A DNA stretch of 64,000 nucleotides. Origin: Motilimonas pumila (GTDB lineage Bacteria > Pseudomonadota > Gammaproteobacteria > Enterobacterales > CBDFNC01). The stretch is from positions 54,453 through 118,452 of the forward strand of contig NZ_QZCH01000015.1 in assembly GCF_003596335.1 (NCBI RefSeq), in the 5' to 3' direction. The notes under the pieces are model-generated. The model was given only the letters and a program-made list of their open reading frames with translations. It was not told where the DNA came from and ran no database searches. Shown here piece by piece: positions 18,186 through 27,951 of this stretch (within the stretch, counting starts at the first letter, position 1; each line of letters opens with the position of its first letter). Made by a program: the position numbers and the translations under genes.

Positions 18186-19427
18186 TTATAAGGTGCTTTT
18201 AGGCGGAATGGCAACATTGGCAAAGACCAATCCAGCCACTAACGACATAAAGATTAAAAAGGTTTGTGAGCCCAAGTTAGGTACGTTGACGATGGCTTCT
18301 CCAAGCACCATGCTGTTTAAACTGATGTAGGCTTTACTGCCTGGCACCAGTAATATTATGCCGGGCAGTAACACCACCGAAGTCGGAGATTTACGAATGC
18401 TGGCGTATAAATTACCGTACACCCCGACAGCAAACGCACCAACAAAGGGACCCAGCGCTTCGCCCAAGTAATGGCTACCTAACGAACTGGCGCTGAAAGC
18501 GAGTAAGCCGGCAATGACTCCCCAAATAATGTCTTTTTTTCGGACTTTAAACACCACGGCTAAGCCAGAAGATAACAGCATAACGGCGCACCACTTACCC
18601 CAAATAGGCATATTGAAAACCTCGGGCGGATACGCCGGCCCCCATGCCATAGCGCCCAGAGACATACCAAGCACGGCGCCAAAATAGAGCTTAAACATGA
18701 CCATGCTGGCATCCATTATCCTGGCGGTGCCAGAGACCAGTTCGCGAGAAGCCAGCTCACTCAAAGCCATGGTGAGTGATAGTCCAGGTATAAAGATAAT
18801 AATGGCGGAAAGTACTACCACGGAGACGTTTACGTTAGGCTCAAACGTGGCCACCGCCATGGCGAGAAAGGCCGTAATGATCGCGACTAAAGGCTCGAGA
18901 GATTCACTTATTCGACGCGAACGCTCGGCGCGAGCGGTTAAGTAATAGACGACTAAACTTAATACCCCTGCCCACAGCGTGGTGTCCCAGTTACTCGACA
19001 TCAACATAGCAAATGCGCCGCCACTGCTGACAAAGGCGAGGGCGACCCAAATTTGATGGTAAGGGTTTGGCTTTTGTTGGATCTCTTTTAAGCGGGCCAA
19101 TGCTTGCGGTAAATTCATTTCCTGCTGCAACACTTGCTCCACCAGTTCATTGGTTCGAGCTAGGCTACCAAGGTCAATCTCACCGGGTTTTACACGCACA
19201 ATATGGGTGCTTTCTTGCTGGTTATCGTCGTCTTCTTCTGGCCCGGGTTGCCACAAGACAAATGTCAGCATAGTAGGCGTGACCATAAAAGAGCCCTGCA
19301 AACCTATGGTTGAAGCCACTTTGCGCAAATGTGCTTCAAGGCGATAGGCTGGCGTACCAAAAGTATGCAGTGCGGTTCCCAACTTAATGATAAAGCGACG
19401 TTTTACGTCAAAGGCATTTTGAGTCAT
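18186..19427 (-). CDS. ThrE-type threonine/serine exporter (fused two-domain form)
   Basis: 413 residues. The first 130 residues are soluble and end in an amphipathic stretch. Around ten membrane helices follow, in two halves that match the DUF1212 (ThrE N-terminal) and DUF3815 (ThrE C-terminal) domains found as one chain in ThrE. Characteristic pieces are FIPGLSLTMALSELASRELVSGTARIMDA and, near the end, SVVLLPGIILLVPGSKAY. ThrE of Corynebacterium exports threonine and serine. It lies next to serine import and deamination genes on the same strand, with about 320 bases in between, so it is probably a separate unit in one serine neighbourhood. Confidence 0.85.
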   Translation of the reverse strand: MTQNAFDVKRRFIIKLGTALHTFGTPAYRLEAHLRKVASTIGLQGSFMVTPTMLTFVLWQPGPEEDDDNQQESTHIVRVKPGEIDLGSLARTNELVEQVLQQEMNLPQALARLKEIQQKPNPYHQIWVALAFVSSGGAFAMLMSSNWDTTLWAGVLSLVVYYLTARAERSRRISESLEPLVAIITAFLAMAVATFEPNVNVSVVVLSAIIIFIPGLSLTMALSELASRELVSGTARIMDASMVMFKLYFGAVLGMSLGAMAWGPAYPPEVFNMPIWGKWCAVMLLSSGLAVVFKVRKKDIIWGVIAGLLAFSASSLGSHYLGEALGPFVGAFAVGVYGNLYASIRKSPTSVVLLPGIILLVPGSKAYISLNSMVLGEAIVNVPNLGSQTFLIFMSLVAGLVFANVAIPPKSTL

Positions 19428-19639
19428 GAGCTTGCACGTAGATGAAAAAGAGAATTAAACATACCACAACAACTTGATCCTAGAGCGACTACGCTTACAA
19501 ATAGGTGAAGTAAGGTAAATCCTGCCAGAGCATGATTTTATCTATCAGTATGATCCATCGCCTAAATTTTGAGAGATTATTTCACTTTTGCATGGCTCAC
19601 TGGGTATAGTGAGTCTTAACACTGAAAAAGAGAGCTGCC

Positions 19640-21448
19640 GTGTTGAGATTTTTGTGGGGACTTAGCTGTTGGTTATTTGCCTGCTCAGTACTGGCTGAGC
19701 CGACTCAATTTTGGTGGCAAAACCCGCAACAAAAAGTGCAAGAGTTGGAGTCGGTAGTCCAGCAGAGCGAACCACGGCCGAATCCACGCCAAGTGTTACT
19801 TCTGGCGAAAATTTATGATGATATTGGCCGCCACGTAGCCGCGAAAAAATTGTTTTCTTCAGTAGAGCAAAGCACTTTGACCACCGACCTTGGGCATTTT
19901 CGCTTTTTAATTGTTCAGTCTCGAATGGTGACTGAATTTGAGGTAAGTCTTGGCATTTTGCGTCAAGCAGTTGCCTTAGCCCAGCGCAGCGGTTTGCAAT
20001 ATCACTATTTCCTCGCGCTGTCTGATCTTATCAGTTTGAAAATGTCTAGCCCAGACTTATTAGGTACCTTGGAGCTGCTACAAACTACTTACGAAGAAGC
20101 GCAAGCGTTGAACTCGCCCTTGCTTGCCGTGTTGGAAAACTCATTCGGTAATTATTACCTGAAAACGCAACAACCTGAGCTGGCGCAGCAGTCGTATTTG
20201 CGGGCTTTAGAGCTGGCGAAAGAAGTCAACCATCAGATTCTATTACATAAAATTTATCACAACCTATCCATTCTCTACGCTCGACAAGGCGATATGGAGT
20301 CGGCTCAAGAAGCGCTGATTAACATGTTGTTACAAAGTCAGATAAACGCTTCCCCGACCCAGCAATTTTATTCTTACATGGCTAAAGCCCGGTTTCATTT
20401 ATCAGAAAAAACCTATCATCAAGCGTTGCTTGATATCAATCAAGCGATCATGATGCAGCCAAAAGATTCAGGCGATAATATCGCCTTGGAAATGCACTAC
20501 ATTGCAGCGCAGGCTTATGCGCATCAAGCTGAAGTGAATGTGGCCCTAAAGCATATAGAGCAGGCTTACGACATCATTGAAGCTAATCCAGACGATGAGA
20601 AAGGGCGTTGGCAAAAATATTATCAAACCAAAAGCCAAGTCTTTGCGGCTTTAGGTTTGTATAAATCGGCTTACGACAGTTTAGATAAATTTATCAAACT
20701 CTATTTGTCTGATGAGCACAGCCAACTCGATAAAGTGCGCACCGAATTAGAGGTGCGCTACCGGGTCGAAAGAGGTGAGTTTGAAGCCGAGCTGCTGAGA
20801 AAGAATAATCGCTTGCAAGAGTTAGAGCTTGAAAGCGCGTTGCGGCAAAAGCAGCGGTTCTATTTTGCCATGTTTATTTTAAGTATTTTTCTATTAGGCG
20901 GCGCCTTTTACCTCATCAAGGTAATAAGAGGTCGTGCCCACTTACGCCAGCAAATTAGCTTAGACCCGTTAACTCAGCTGTATAACCGTCGCCATTATGA
21001 TTTGGCCTTGGTGAGTTTATGGCAGCATCGTCAACAGCAAGGCTTTGCAGTTTTGGCGCTAGACATCGATCACTTTAAAAGCATTAATGATAATTATGGC
21101 CACGGTTTTGGCGACCAGGTTTTGATTCAAGTGGCGAAGCAAATTCAAGCGTGTTTACGCCAGCAAGATATTGCTTGTCGTATTGGCGGTGAAGAGTTCA
21201 TGATATTTATCACCAACGACAATGCCGATATTGTGACTAATTGTGCTGAGCGTTTACGCAGCACCATAGGGCGTTACGAATATATCGTCTCGGGTGGTGC
21301 GATGTCGGTCACCGTGAGTATAGGCGTCAGCTTTGCTTATCAACATAATCGCCCTGACGACTTAATCAACTCTGCGGATAAAGCCTTGTATCAAGCAAAA
21401 AATGGCGGCCGCAATCAAACGGTATTGTATGAAGAGGACAGTGAATGA
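19640..21448 (+). CDS. TPR-repeat sensor diguanylate cyclase (GGDEF)
   Basis: 602 residues from a GTG start. A signal peptide or anchor (LWGLSCWLFACSVLAEP) is followed by an all-helical TPR-like periplasmic region (about 40-390). A coiled coil (VRTELEVRYRVERGEFEAELL), a membrane helix at about 411-432 and a C-terminal GGDEF domain come next. The active-site motif GGEEF is at 516-520. The inhibitory I-site RQQD lies exactly five residues before it, so product feedback by cyclic-di-GMP is expected. The cyclase makes cyclic-di-GMP from two GTP. The signal sensed by the TPR region is unknown. Confidence 0.9.
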   Translation: MLRFLWGLSCWLFACSVLAEPTQFWWQNPQQKVQELESVVQQSEPRPNPRQVLLLAKIYDDIGRHVAAKKLFSSVEQSTLTTDLGHFRFLIVQSRMVTEFEVSLGILRQAVALAQRSGLQYHYFLALSDLISLKMSSPDLLGTLELLQTTYEEAQALNSPLLAVLENSFGNYYLKTQQPELAQQSYLRALELAKEVNHQILLHKIYHNLSILYARQGDMESAQEALINMLLQSQINASPTQQFYSYMAKARFHLSEKTYHQALLDINQAIMMQPKDSGDNIALEMHYIAAQAYAHQAEVNVALKHIEQAYDIIEANPDDEKGRWQKYYQTKSQVFAALGLYKSAYDSLDKFIKLYLSDEHSQLDKVRTELEVRYRVERGEFEAELLRKNNRLQELELESALRQKQRFYFAMFILSIFLLGGAFYLIKVIRGRAHLRQQISLDPLTQLYNRRHYDLALVSLWQHRQQQGFAVLALDIDHFKSINDNYGHGFGDQVLIQVAKQIQACLRQQDIACRIGGEEFMIFITNDNADIVTNCAERLRSTIGRYEYIVSGGAMSVTVSIGVSFAYQHNRPDDLINSADKALYQAKNGGRNQTVLYEEDSE

Positions 21449-21486
21449 TAGCGTAGCGGGGCCGTTTTCTTTTCAATAGGCTTTTT

Positions 21487-22086
21487 ATGAAGATTGATTT
21501 ACAGCGCTACCAAGGCATTATTTTTGATATGGATGGCACCTTGGTGGATTCCATGCCATTGCACCTAAAAGCGTGGCAACTCACCGCGCAGCAGTTTGGT
21601 TTTGATTATGAGCACGATTGGCTTTATAGCAAAGGTGGCACGCCCACTTTGGGCATAGCTAAGCAGTTAAATGTTCGTCAAGGTACCAATTTCGACCCGC
21701 AGCAGCTAGTGCAACAAAAGCGCACGTACTTTGACCAAATTCGTCATCAAGTCAGTATCATTGACGCCACTTTTGAGCTGGTGAAAGTGCATCATGGTGC
21801 TAAAAAATTGGCGATAGGCACGGGGGCCGATGGCCGTACCACAGATTTTATTGTCTCCACCTTAGCACTAGGGCCTTGGTTTGACACGATTGTGCATGCA
21901 GACCAAGTTTCAGCTCATAAACCCGAGCCTGATACCTTCCTGTTGGCCGCCAAGCAGTTAGGCCTTGAGCCAAAAGACTGCGTGGTTTTCGAAGATACCG
22001 CCACCGGTGTAGCGGCAGCAAAAGCCGCTGGCATGGATTGTTACTTGGTTGAGCAAGGGCGAATAACGCAATTTTTTACGCCTTAA
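21487..22086 (+). CDS. HAD-superfamily phosphatase, YqaB / beta-phosphoglucomutase-like
   Basis: 199 residues. HAD motif I is IIFDMDGTLVDSMPLH, with the catalytic pair Asp-x-Asp. Motif II is AIGTGAD, motif III lies around HKPEPDTF, and motif IV is VVFEDTATGVAAAKAAGMD. The pattern and the short cap (KGGTPTLGIAKQL) resemble E. coli YqaB, a fructose-1-phosphatase with wide sugar-phosphate range. It starts 38 bases after the TPR-GGDEF gene. Substrate cannot be read from sequence. Confidence 0.85.
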   Translation: MKIDLQRYQGIIFDMDGTLVDSMPLHLKAWQLTAQQFGFDYEHDWLYSKGGTPTLGIAKQLNVRQGTNFDPQQLVQQKRTYFDQIRHQVSIIDATFELVKVHHGAKKLAIGTGADGRTTDFIVSTLALGPWFDTIVHADQVSAHKPEPDTFLLAAKQLGLEPKDCVVFEDTATGVAAAKAAGMDCYLVEQGRITQFFTP

Positions 22087-22106
22087 TAGGGGGGTGATTT
22101 AGCAAT

Positions 22107-22132
22107 AAAAAAGGCCACTGTGTAGTGGCCTT
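22107..22132 (-). terminator. Rho-independent terminator, stronger for metE
   Basis: A 9-base stem AAGGCCACT/AGTGGCCTT with a 4-base loop lies between two convergent genes. Reading on the minus strand it is followed by a T run, so it should end metE transcripts. On the plus strand the tail is TTGTT and weaker, but it may also serve the HAD gene. Confidence 0.8.
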
Positions 22133-22148
22133 GTTAAGAGAGCTTTGG

Positions 22149-24452
22149 TTAAGCTTGTTCTTGGCGCAGCTGCTTAGCGGCTTCGACCATGTTTTTCAGG
22201 GCGGCATTGGTTTCTGGCCATTTGCGTGTTTTTAGGCCGCAATCAGGATTCACCCATAGTCGCTCTGGATTAATGCGTTTACCCGCCGCTTTAATCAGGT
22301 TAACCATCCATTCCTTTTCAGGTACGTTTGGCGAGTGAATATCGTACACGCCAGGGCCTATATCATTTGGGTAGCTGAAGGTATTAAACGCTTCGAGCAA
22401 CTCCATGTTAGAACGCGATGTTTCAATGGTAATTACGTCTGCATCCATCGCCGCGATAGACGGTAAAATGTCGTTGAATTCGCAGTAACACATGTGAGTG
22501 TGGATCTGCGTTTCATCTTTGACGCCGCTGGCACTGATGCGGAATGCTTCGGTTGACCAATTTAAATATTCGGTTTGCTGTGAGGCTTTGAGAGGTAGCC
22601 CTTCACGCAGCGCAGGCTCATCAATTTGAATCACCTTAATACCGGCTTGCTCTAACGCCACCACTTCATCACGGATGGCCAGCGCAATTTGTTTAGCGCA
22701 GGTTTCGCGGCTAATGTCGTCACGATTAAAGCTCCAACACAAGATGGTCACAGGGCCTGTTAGCATGCCTTTCATTGGTTTATTGGTGAGGGACTGAGCA
22801 AACTCGGTCCAGCTGACGGATAAATCTTGGCTGCGCTTAACGTCACCATAGATAATCGGCGGCTTAACGCAGCGAGAGCCGTAGCTTTGTACCCAAGCAA
22901 ACTGGGTAAAAGTAAAGCCGTCTAGGCGTTCACCAAAATATTCAACCATGTCGTTACGCTCTGGCTCACCATGAACTAATACGTCCAAATCTAGGGCTTC
23001 TTGGGCCTTAACTACGTCGCGTATTTCCTCTTGCATGGCCGCAATATACTCAGGCTCACTCAGCTTACCTTGCTTAAAGGCGGCGCGGGCTTGGCGAATT
23101 TCAGGGGTTTGTGGGAATGAGCCTATTGTTGTGGTTGGGTAAGCGGGCAGGTTTAAGTGAGCCTGTTGTTGCTTAATACGATTGGCAAAGTCACTGTAGC
23201 GTTGGCTCGCTTCGCTGGTTAAGTTGGCGACGCGTTGCTTGACGTCTTCACGGTGAATTTTGTCCGAGCTTGCCCGTGAAGTGACCACTTCATCACTGGC
23301 TAACAAGGCTGCTTGGCTCTCGCTGGCAGAGGGAGATTCAATGATGGCTTTTAACTGGCCTAACTCGTTGAGCTTTTGTTTCGCAAACGCCAGCCATGAT
23401 TTTATCGTCGGGTCTAACTTTTGCTCAGAATCTAAATCGACAGGGCTGTGCAATAAGCTACAAGAAGGTGCAATCCACAAGTTTTCGCCAAGCTGAGCGG
23501 CGGCTCCTGTTAGTTTTGCGGCCGCACTGCGCAGGTCTGTTTTCCAAATATTGCGACCATTAATAATACCGGCAGAGAGCACCCAACCTTCTGGCAGGTT
23601 AGCTAAAACGGGTTTGAGCTGCTCCGGCGCTCGGACTAAATCAATGTGCAGGCCATTTACTGGTAGGCTTAATGCTAAGCTTTGGTTGTCCGCAAGGCTG
23701 TCAAAATAGCTGGCCAGTAAGATGTTAAGGCCCGAGTTGCTCAACGCTTGATACGCCACTTGGTAAGCATCGCGCCAGTCTTTTGGTAAATCGAGTACTA
23801 ACGCGGGTTCGTCGAGCTGGACCCATTCTACGCCTAGGGCCTTAAATTCTGCCAGCAGCGCTTGATAGGCGGGTAACAGGCTATCCAGCAGAGACAGACG
23901 ATCGAAGTCCCCTTGTGCTTTGCCTAACCAAAGGTAAGTTACTGGGCCAAGCAATACAGGTTTTACTTGATAACCTGCGGCAATGGCTTCTTTGGCTTCA
24001 TCAATTAATTGGCTAAAGCTAAGTTGGAATGTTTGGTCTGCGCTAAACTCTGGCACTAAGTAGTGGTAGTTGGTGTCAAACCATTTAGTCATTTCACATG
24101 CCGCAGATTGCGGTGCGCAGCAACTGTGCTCACTGCTCTCCCCTGTGGTACCACGGGCCATCGCAAACAAGGTATCAAGATTGATGCTGCCATCTTTGCT
24201 TTGGTGGCGCGCTGGAATAACGCCAAAAGTGGCTGATAACGTCAGCACGTGATCGTACCAAGCAAAGTCGCCCACTGGGACTAAGTTCACCCCAGCGGCT
24301 TGCTGAGTTTGCCAGTTGTCATGACGAATTTTTTTTCCTACTGCTTGCAGTTCTTCGAGGCTAGATTTTCCAGCCCAGTAACTTTCTTGTGCGAATTTTA
24401 ACTGACGGAAGTCTCCGACACGTGGGTAACCTAAGTTATTTAGCTGAGCCAT
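22149..24452 (-). CDS. metE: Cobalamin-independent methionine synthase MetE
   Basis: 767 residues, close to the 753 of E. coli. The N-terminal folate-binding domain starts [20 protein letters not shown], a family signature. The C-terminal catalytic domain holds the zinc ligands: His and Cys in [12 protein letters not shown], a glutamate in [13 protein letters not shown], and Cys in [10 protein letters not shown]. It transfers a methyl group from methyltetrahydropteroyl-triglutamate to homocysteine. The start is fixed by CAAGGAACC upstream of the ATG. MetJ-like and MetR-like sites lie in its promoter region, which supports sulfur-amino-acid control. Confidence 0.96.
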   Translation of the reverse strand: MAQLNNLGYPRVGDFRQLKFAQESYWAGKSSLEELQAVGKKIRHDNWQTQQAAGVNLVPVGDFAWYDHVLTLSATFGVIPARHQSKDGSINLDTLFAMARGTTGESSEHSCCAPQSAACEMTKWFDTNYHYLVPEFSADQTFQLSFSQLIDEAKEAIAAGYQVKPVLLGPVTYLWLGKAQGDFDRLSLLDSLLPAYQALLAEFKALGVEWVQLDEPALVLDLPKDWRDAYQVAYQALSNSGLNILLASYFDSLADNQSLALSLPVNGLHIDLVRAPEQLKPVLANLPEGWVLSAGIINGRNIWKTDLRSAAAKLTGAAAQLGENLWIAPSCSLLHSPVDLDSEQKLDPTIKSWLAFAKQKLNELGQLKAIIESPSASESQAALLASDEVVTSRASSDKIHREDVKQRVANLTSEASQRYSDFANRIKQQQAHLNLPAYPTTTIGSFPQTPEIRQARAAFKQGKLSEPEYIAAMQEEIRDVVKAQEALDLDVLVHGEPERNDMVEYFGERLDGFTFTQFAWVQSYGSRCVKPPIIYGDVKRSQDLSVSWTEFAQSLTNKPMKGMLTGPVTILCWSFNRDDISRETCAKQIALAIRDEVVALEQAGIKVIQIDEPALREGLPLKASQQTEYLNWSTEAFRISASGVKDETQIHTHMCYCEFNDILPSIAAMDADVITIETSRSNMELLEAFNTFSYPNDIGPGVYDIHSPNVPEKEWMVNLIKAAGKRINPERLWVNPDCGLKTRKWPETNAALKNMVEAAKQLRQEQA

Positions 24453-24471
24453 ATTGGTTCCTTGAATATTT

Positions 24472-24487
24472 AGCCGTTTAGATGGCT
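24472..24487 (-). promoter_or_regulatory. Predicted tandem MetJ boxes
   Basis: AGCCGTTTAGATGGCT is two adjacent 8-mers, each matching the MetJ consensus AGACGTCT at 6 of 8 positions. It sits 20 bases before the metE start. MetJ with S-adenosylmethionine would repress metE here. No metJ gene is in the window. Confidence 0.6.
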
Positions 24488-24541
24488 ATATTCTTGTTTA
24501 ATTACTCAGTTTAATCAAACTCATATTTTTTGGGTTTAACA

Positions 24542-24554
24542 TGAATTTAATTCA
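24542..24554 (-). promoter_or_regulatory. Predicted MetR binding site
   Basis: TGAATTTAATTCA is an exact match to the MetR pattern TGAA-N5-TTCA, a perfect palindrome apart from its central base. It is 90 bases before the metE start, where an activator would be expected, and 78 bases before the divergent glycosylase gene. MetR activates metE with homocysteine in E. coli. Confidence 0.65.
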
Positions 24555-24619
24555 ATGTTGATTGTGGTCGCATCTTGGAACTTATTGAGTATGCTGAAGA
24601 TGAATCATTAGGAGGGGAT

Positions 24620-25750
24620 ATGGCTACGGCACTTAAAGAGCATTTATCAGAGACTGCAGTTAATAGAATAAGTCAGTGTTTTGAAAGACTTGAAGGTGCT
24701 TTCTTACAGCAGTGCGGGCATCCTTTTGATGCCGTTAGTTTCAAGCAGCAAGCCTTATCAGGGTTAGAAGCGCTGTCGTTAAAGCAGCGGGTCAAACATT
24801 TGATAGCAGCCATTCATCACTGCTTACCCGCTGATTTCTTGCAAGCTGCGGCGATTTTACAGCAAGCTCCTGCAGCGTTTCCTGTGGCTGACGCAGAGGA
24901 TAAAATGGCGGGATTTGCCGCTTGGCCATTAATAGATTATGTCGCCGATTATGGCTTAGCGCACCCTCAAGTTGCGTTAGACACCTTGGCGACCTTAACC
25001 CGTATGTTTTCGGCTGAGTTTGCGGTGCGGCCATTTATTGAGAAATACCCACAGCAGACGCTGGCTCAAATGCTGCAGTGGACTCAGCACAAAGACGAGC
25101 ATGTAAGGCGCTTGGCTTCGGAAGGCTGTCGACCTCGTTTGCCCTGGGGGTTACGGTTGCAACAGTTTGTGCAAGATCCTGAGCCTATCATACCGATTTT
25201 GACCCAGCTTAATGCGGATCCCAGTTTGTACGTGCGGCGCTCGGTCGCTAATAACTTAAATGACATTAGTAAAGATCACCCACAACGTGTGATTGAATTG
25301 TGTCAGCAATGGCAACTGCTGCAGCAAGATCAGACCGACTGGCTAATCAGGCATGCTTGTCGTAGTTTGGTGAAGCAGGGGATGCCAGCGGCGTTCAGCT
25401 TATTAGGTTACAGCGAGCAGCCGCAAATTGAGTTGTCTGCTTGGCAGGCGGATAATCACGTGGCCATGGGTCAAGGGTTGGCGTTTTCATTTGCGCTAAC
25501 AGGGCTTGCGCCTTCGCAAAAAGCTGTGATTGACTATTGCATTCATTTTGTCAAAGCGAATGGCCAGTTGAGCCCTAAGGTATTTAAGTTGAAAAATGTT
25601 CACTTACAACAAGGACAGCAAATGCGTGTGGGCAAGCAGCATTCGTTTAAAGCCATTAGCACCCGTAAATACTATCCCGGTGAGCACTTGCTCACTGTAC
25701 ACTGCAATGGCCAAGAGTTGGCTCGTTGGCCATTTCAGTTAACAGAGTAA
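24620..25750 (+). CDS. AlkC-like DNA alkylation repair glycosylase (HEAT-like repeats plus C-terminal Ig-like domain)
   Basis: 376 residues from the ATG at 24620, which is preceded by AGGAGGGG; a longer reading from TTG at 24575 has no such signal. Residues about 20-270 are helical repeats of the AlkC/AlkD fold, with HVRRLASEGCRPRLPWG and YVRRSVANNLNDISKDHP, the conserved patches of the AlkC family. The last 100 residues are beta-rich (IHFVKANGQLSPKVFKLKN, STRKYYPGEHLL), matching the Ig-like domain of AlkC. Such enzymes excise 3-methyladenine-type lesions without flipping the base. It is divergent from metE. Confidence 0.82.
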   Translation: MATALKEHLSETAVNRISQCFERLEGAFLQQCGHPFDAVSFKQQALSGLEALSLKQRVKHLIAAIHHCLPADFLQAAAILQQAPAAFPVADAEDKMAGFAAWPLIDYVADYGLAHPQVALDTLATLTRMFSAEFAVRPFIEKYPQQTLAQMLQWTQHKDEHVRRLASEGCRPRLPWGLRLQQFVQDPEPIIPILTQLNADPSLYVRRSVANNLNDISKDHPQRVIELCQQWQLLQQDQTDWLIRHACRSLVKQGMPAAFSLLGYSEQPQIELSAWQADNHVAMGQGLAFSFALTGLAPSQKAVIDYCIHFVKANGQLSPKVFKLKNVHLQQGQQMRVGKQHSFKAISTRKYYPGEHLLTVHCNGQELARWPFQLTE

Positions 25751-25760
25751 TCGCCTTGTG

Positions 25761-26588
25761 CTATTGAGGCGCAACCAAATACAGGTCGGCGTCTGTTTTA
25801 TGTAATACATGGTCTGGGCTGTTGCCCTCTAAAATTTCGCGATGGATGTGCTGGCCCATCACTACAAGGCCGGGTTGGCTCGCTAATACTTGTTGGCACA
25901 AGTGTTGATCCCGTTGGCCGATAAAATAATGCACCTTGCTGACATTGGCTTTGCTGTCTGTGATCAGCTGCGCCATTTTGGCTTCTGCATCAAGGGTCAG
26001 TTGAGCTTGTAATTTCTCTTGCTCTAACATTAGCTCATCACTGATTTCGGCATGTTGTAGCAAGTCGATGATGGTGATAACTTCCAACGGGCAGTGCAAG
26101 CGTTTGGCTAACTGTTTGGCGCGTTGTAACACGTGTTCACTGACTTCTGTCATGTCCAGCGCAACCAAAATAGACTTGGGGCTTAACACTCCGGTTTTAT
26201 GGCCCAGTACTAAACAGTCATGTTGTAGGTCTTGCATAAGGTGCACTAAGTGGCCACTTAAACGCGGGTGCAGGCCACTGTGGCGACGGTGGTGACAGAT
26301 AATACCTAAACTATTGATGGCGGCTGCGCGAGCATGGATACTGGGCACGATTTTGCCCTCAATGTGGTGCAGCGAAATAGGCAGTGCCGACTTTTCAAGT
26401 TGCTGTTTTAGCTTTGGCTCAGCGTCTTGCCATGCGTGTTGTTGGCGATGTAGCACAGATTCTAATAAGTGAGGCTCTACCACATGTAGGCACTCAACGG
26501 CGTTGGGTGGAGTGAATACGTCCAGTTTTTGCAATAAGCGAGCGTCGAGGGTGTCGAGATCTGCTGCTAATAACCACGTTTTTTCCAT
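25761..26588 (-). CDS. Tandem universal stress protein (UspE-like, two Usp domains)
   Basis: 275 residues holding two Usp folds. The first half (1-140) is divergent. The second half begins SPKSILVALDMTEVSEHVLQRAKQLAKRL, with the normal first strand and helix of Usp proteins, and ends LVVMGQHIHREILEGNSPDHVLHKTDADLYLVAP, the family's last block. The length and tandem layout resemble E. coli UspE (about 316 residues), though it is shorter. It converges with the AlkC-like gene with 10 bases between. Usp proteins respond to growth arrest and stress. Confidence 0.8.
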   Translation of the reverse strand: MEKTWLLAADLDTLDARLLQKLDVFTPPNAVECLHVVEPHLLESVLHRQQHAWQDAEPKLKQQLEKSALPISLHHIEGKIVPSIHARAAAINSLGIICHHRRHSGLHPRLSGHLVHLMQDLQHDCLVLGHKTGVLSPKSILVALDMTEVSEHVLQRAKQLAKRLHCPLEVITIIDLLQHAEISDELMLEQEKLQAQLTLDAEAKMAQLITDSKANVSKVHYFIGQRDQHLCQQVLASQPGLVVMGQHIHREILEGNSPDHVLHKTDADLYLVAPQ

Positions 26589-26824
26589 CTTTGCACCTTA
26601 AGTTGTAAAACCGAACCCAAAAGTATCGCTCATGCTCACTATTGCTTATGCTATGAATAAGGATGACGTGTTGCCGGTTTGATTGTCATCGACATTTTTC
26701 ATTTGGCAGGCTAAGCGTCATGTTTGTCTGCGTTTACAGTATACAAGATCCATTGTAACGGCGAGTAAAACATGCAAGTAACTGCCATTTTCAGTAGCGT
26801 AAAATGAGGGCACAAAGGCGGCAA

Positions 26825-27193
26825 ATGAAACGGCTTAAAGGACTCTTGATTAGCGCAATGATGGTTTGCATGAGTTTTGCTGTGTTGGCAAAGCCTTTTA
26901 GCAAAGACCAAGTGTATTTGAAAAAGGTGCGAGAAGAGCGCGGCTTAATTGTCTCGGTGCGTGCCAATATTTCCGGCTTTATTATTTGTCGGCTGCGTTT
27001 TCGCCAAGACGAGCTGTGGATTGTGATGGCGGCAAAAGAAACCAGTCGGCCATTGCTGCTGCGTGAAGGCCGCTATCATGAACCGAGTTTAGCATGCTCC
27101 GAGTATGATGGAGACAAACCCCACGGTGCTATGTGGCGCACCGTAAAGTATAAGAGCCTGCCTGAACATCATAAATTGATAGAGCTTTACTAG
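26825..27193 (+). CDS. Small secreted hypothetical protein
   Basis: I place the start at 26825: the product then opens MKRLKGLLISAMMVCMSFAVLA, a clear signal peptide with cleavage after LAKP or just before, and AGGCGG lies upstream. The mature part is about 100 residues, basic, with two cysteines (FIICRLRF and LACSEYD) that could form a disulfide in the periplasm. I do not recognise the family. It converges with the ABC transporter operon, whose last gene ends 18 bases away. Confidence 0.65.
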   Translation: MKRLKGLLISAMMVCMSFAVLAKPFSKDQVYLKKVREERGLIVSVRANISGFIICRLRFRQDELWIVMAAKETSRPLLLREGRYHEPSLACSEYDGDKPHGAMWRTVKYKSLPEHHKLIELY

Positions 27194-27210
27194 CACTATC
27201 AATCGCGGTG

Positions 27211-27951
27211 CTATAGTGGCTTAGTCGCTCGGCTTACAAACGCTTTGGTTCGCTCGCTTTGTGGTTGCTCAAAGATTTGCTCCGGTGGGCCTTGCTCGAC
27301 AATCACACCGCCCTCCATAAAAATCACTTTGTCAGCAATTTCACGGGCAAATTGCATCTCATGGGTGACGACTATCATGGTTTGTTTCTCTTGCGCCAAC
27401 TGTTGCATTACGGCAAGCACTTCCTCGACCCACTCAGGGTCTAACGCCGAGGTTGGCTCATCAAATAAGATGACTTCCCCCTTCGCCGCCATGGCGCGGG
27501 CAATGCCGACTCGCTGTTGTTGACCGCCTGAAAGCTGCGCAGGATACTGGCCAAGTTTGTCGCCTAAGCCGACTTTTTCCAAAATAGCTTGGCTGGTGGC
27601 CATGGCTTGTGCTTTCGGCTCGCGCCATACTGTCATTAAGCCTTCTGCAACGTTTTCTAATGCCGTTTTATTGGCAAACAATGCGTAGTTTTGAAATACA
27701 AAACTGCTCTGTTTACGCAACTGGTGAATGTGTTTATTGCTGGCATGGCTGGCGTCCACCTCTGCCGGACCGATAGTGATTTGCCCAGTAGTGGGGGCTT
27801 CTAAATAATTTAGGCAACGCAGCAAGGTCGACTTGCCGGTGCCAGATGGCCCAATGATGACGACGATTTCACCTTGCTGCACTTCAAAACAAATCTGCTT
27901 TAGTACGGTTAGGTCGCCGAATTTTTTACTTAACTGACTCACCTTTATCAT
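27211..27951 (-). CDS. Amino acid ABC transporter ATP-binding protein
   Basis: 246 residues of the polar amino acid uptake family (HisP/GlnQ). Walker A is GPSGTGKST at 34-42, the signature is [16 protein letters not shown], Walker B is [14 protein letters not shown], and the H-loop is VVTHEMQFA. It is the third gene of the operon; its ATG overlaps the permease stop by four bases (ATGA), so translation should be coupled. Confidence 0.93.
   Translation of the reverse strand: MIKVSQLSKKFGDLTVLKQICFEVQQGEIVVIIGPSGTGKSTLLRCLNYLEAPTTGQITIGPAEVDASHASNKHIHQLRKQSSFVFQNYALFANKTALENVAEGLMTVWREPKAQAMATSQAILEKVGLGDKLGQYPAQLSGGQQQRVGIARAMAAKGEVILFDEPTSALDPEWVEEVLAVMQQLAQEKQTMIVVTHEMQFAREIADKVIFMEGGVIVEQGPPEQIFEQPQSERTKAFVSRATKPL

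Noticed and set aside
18033..18191. A 52-codon plus-strand frame with AGGAGA 9 bases upstream, between sdaC and the exporter gene
   Set aside because: It runs through a strong hairpin, overlaps the end of the exporter gene and its translation (MLFYFNGLYIYSQAS...) resembles no known product. It could be real, but one sequence cannot show it.
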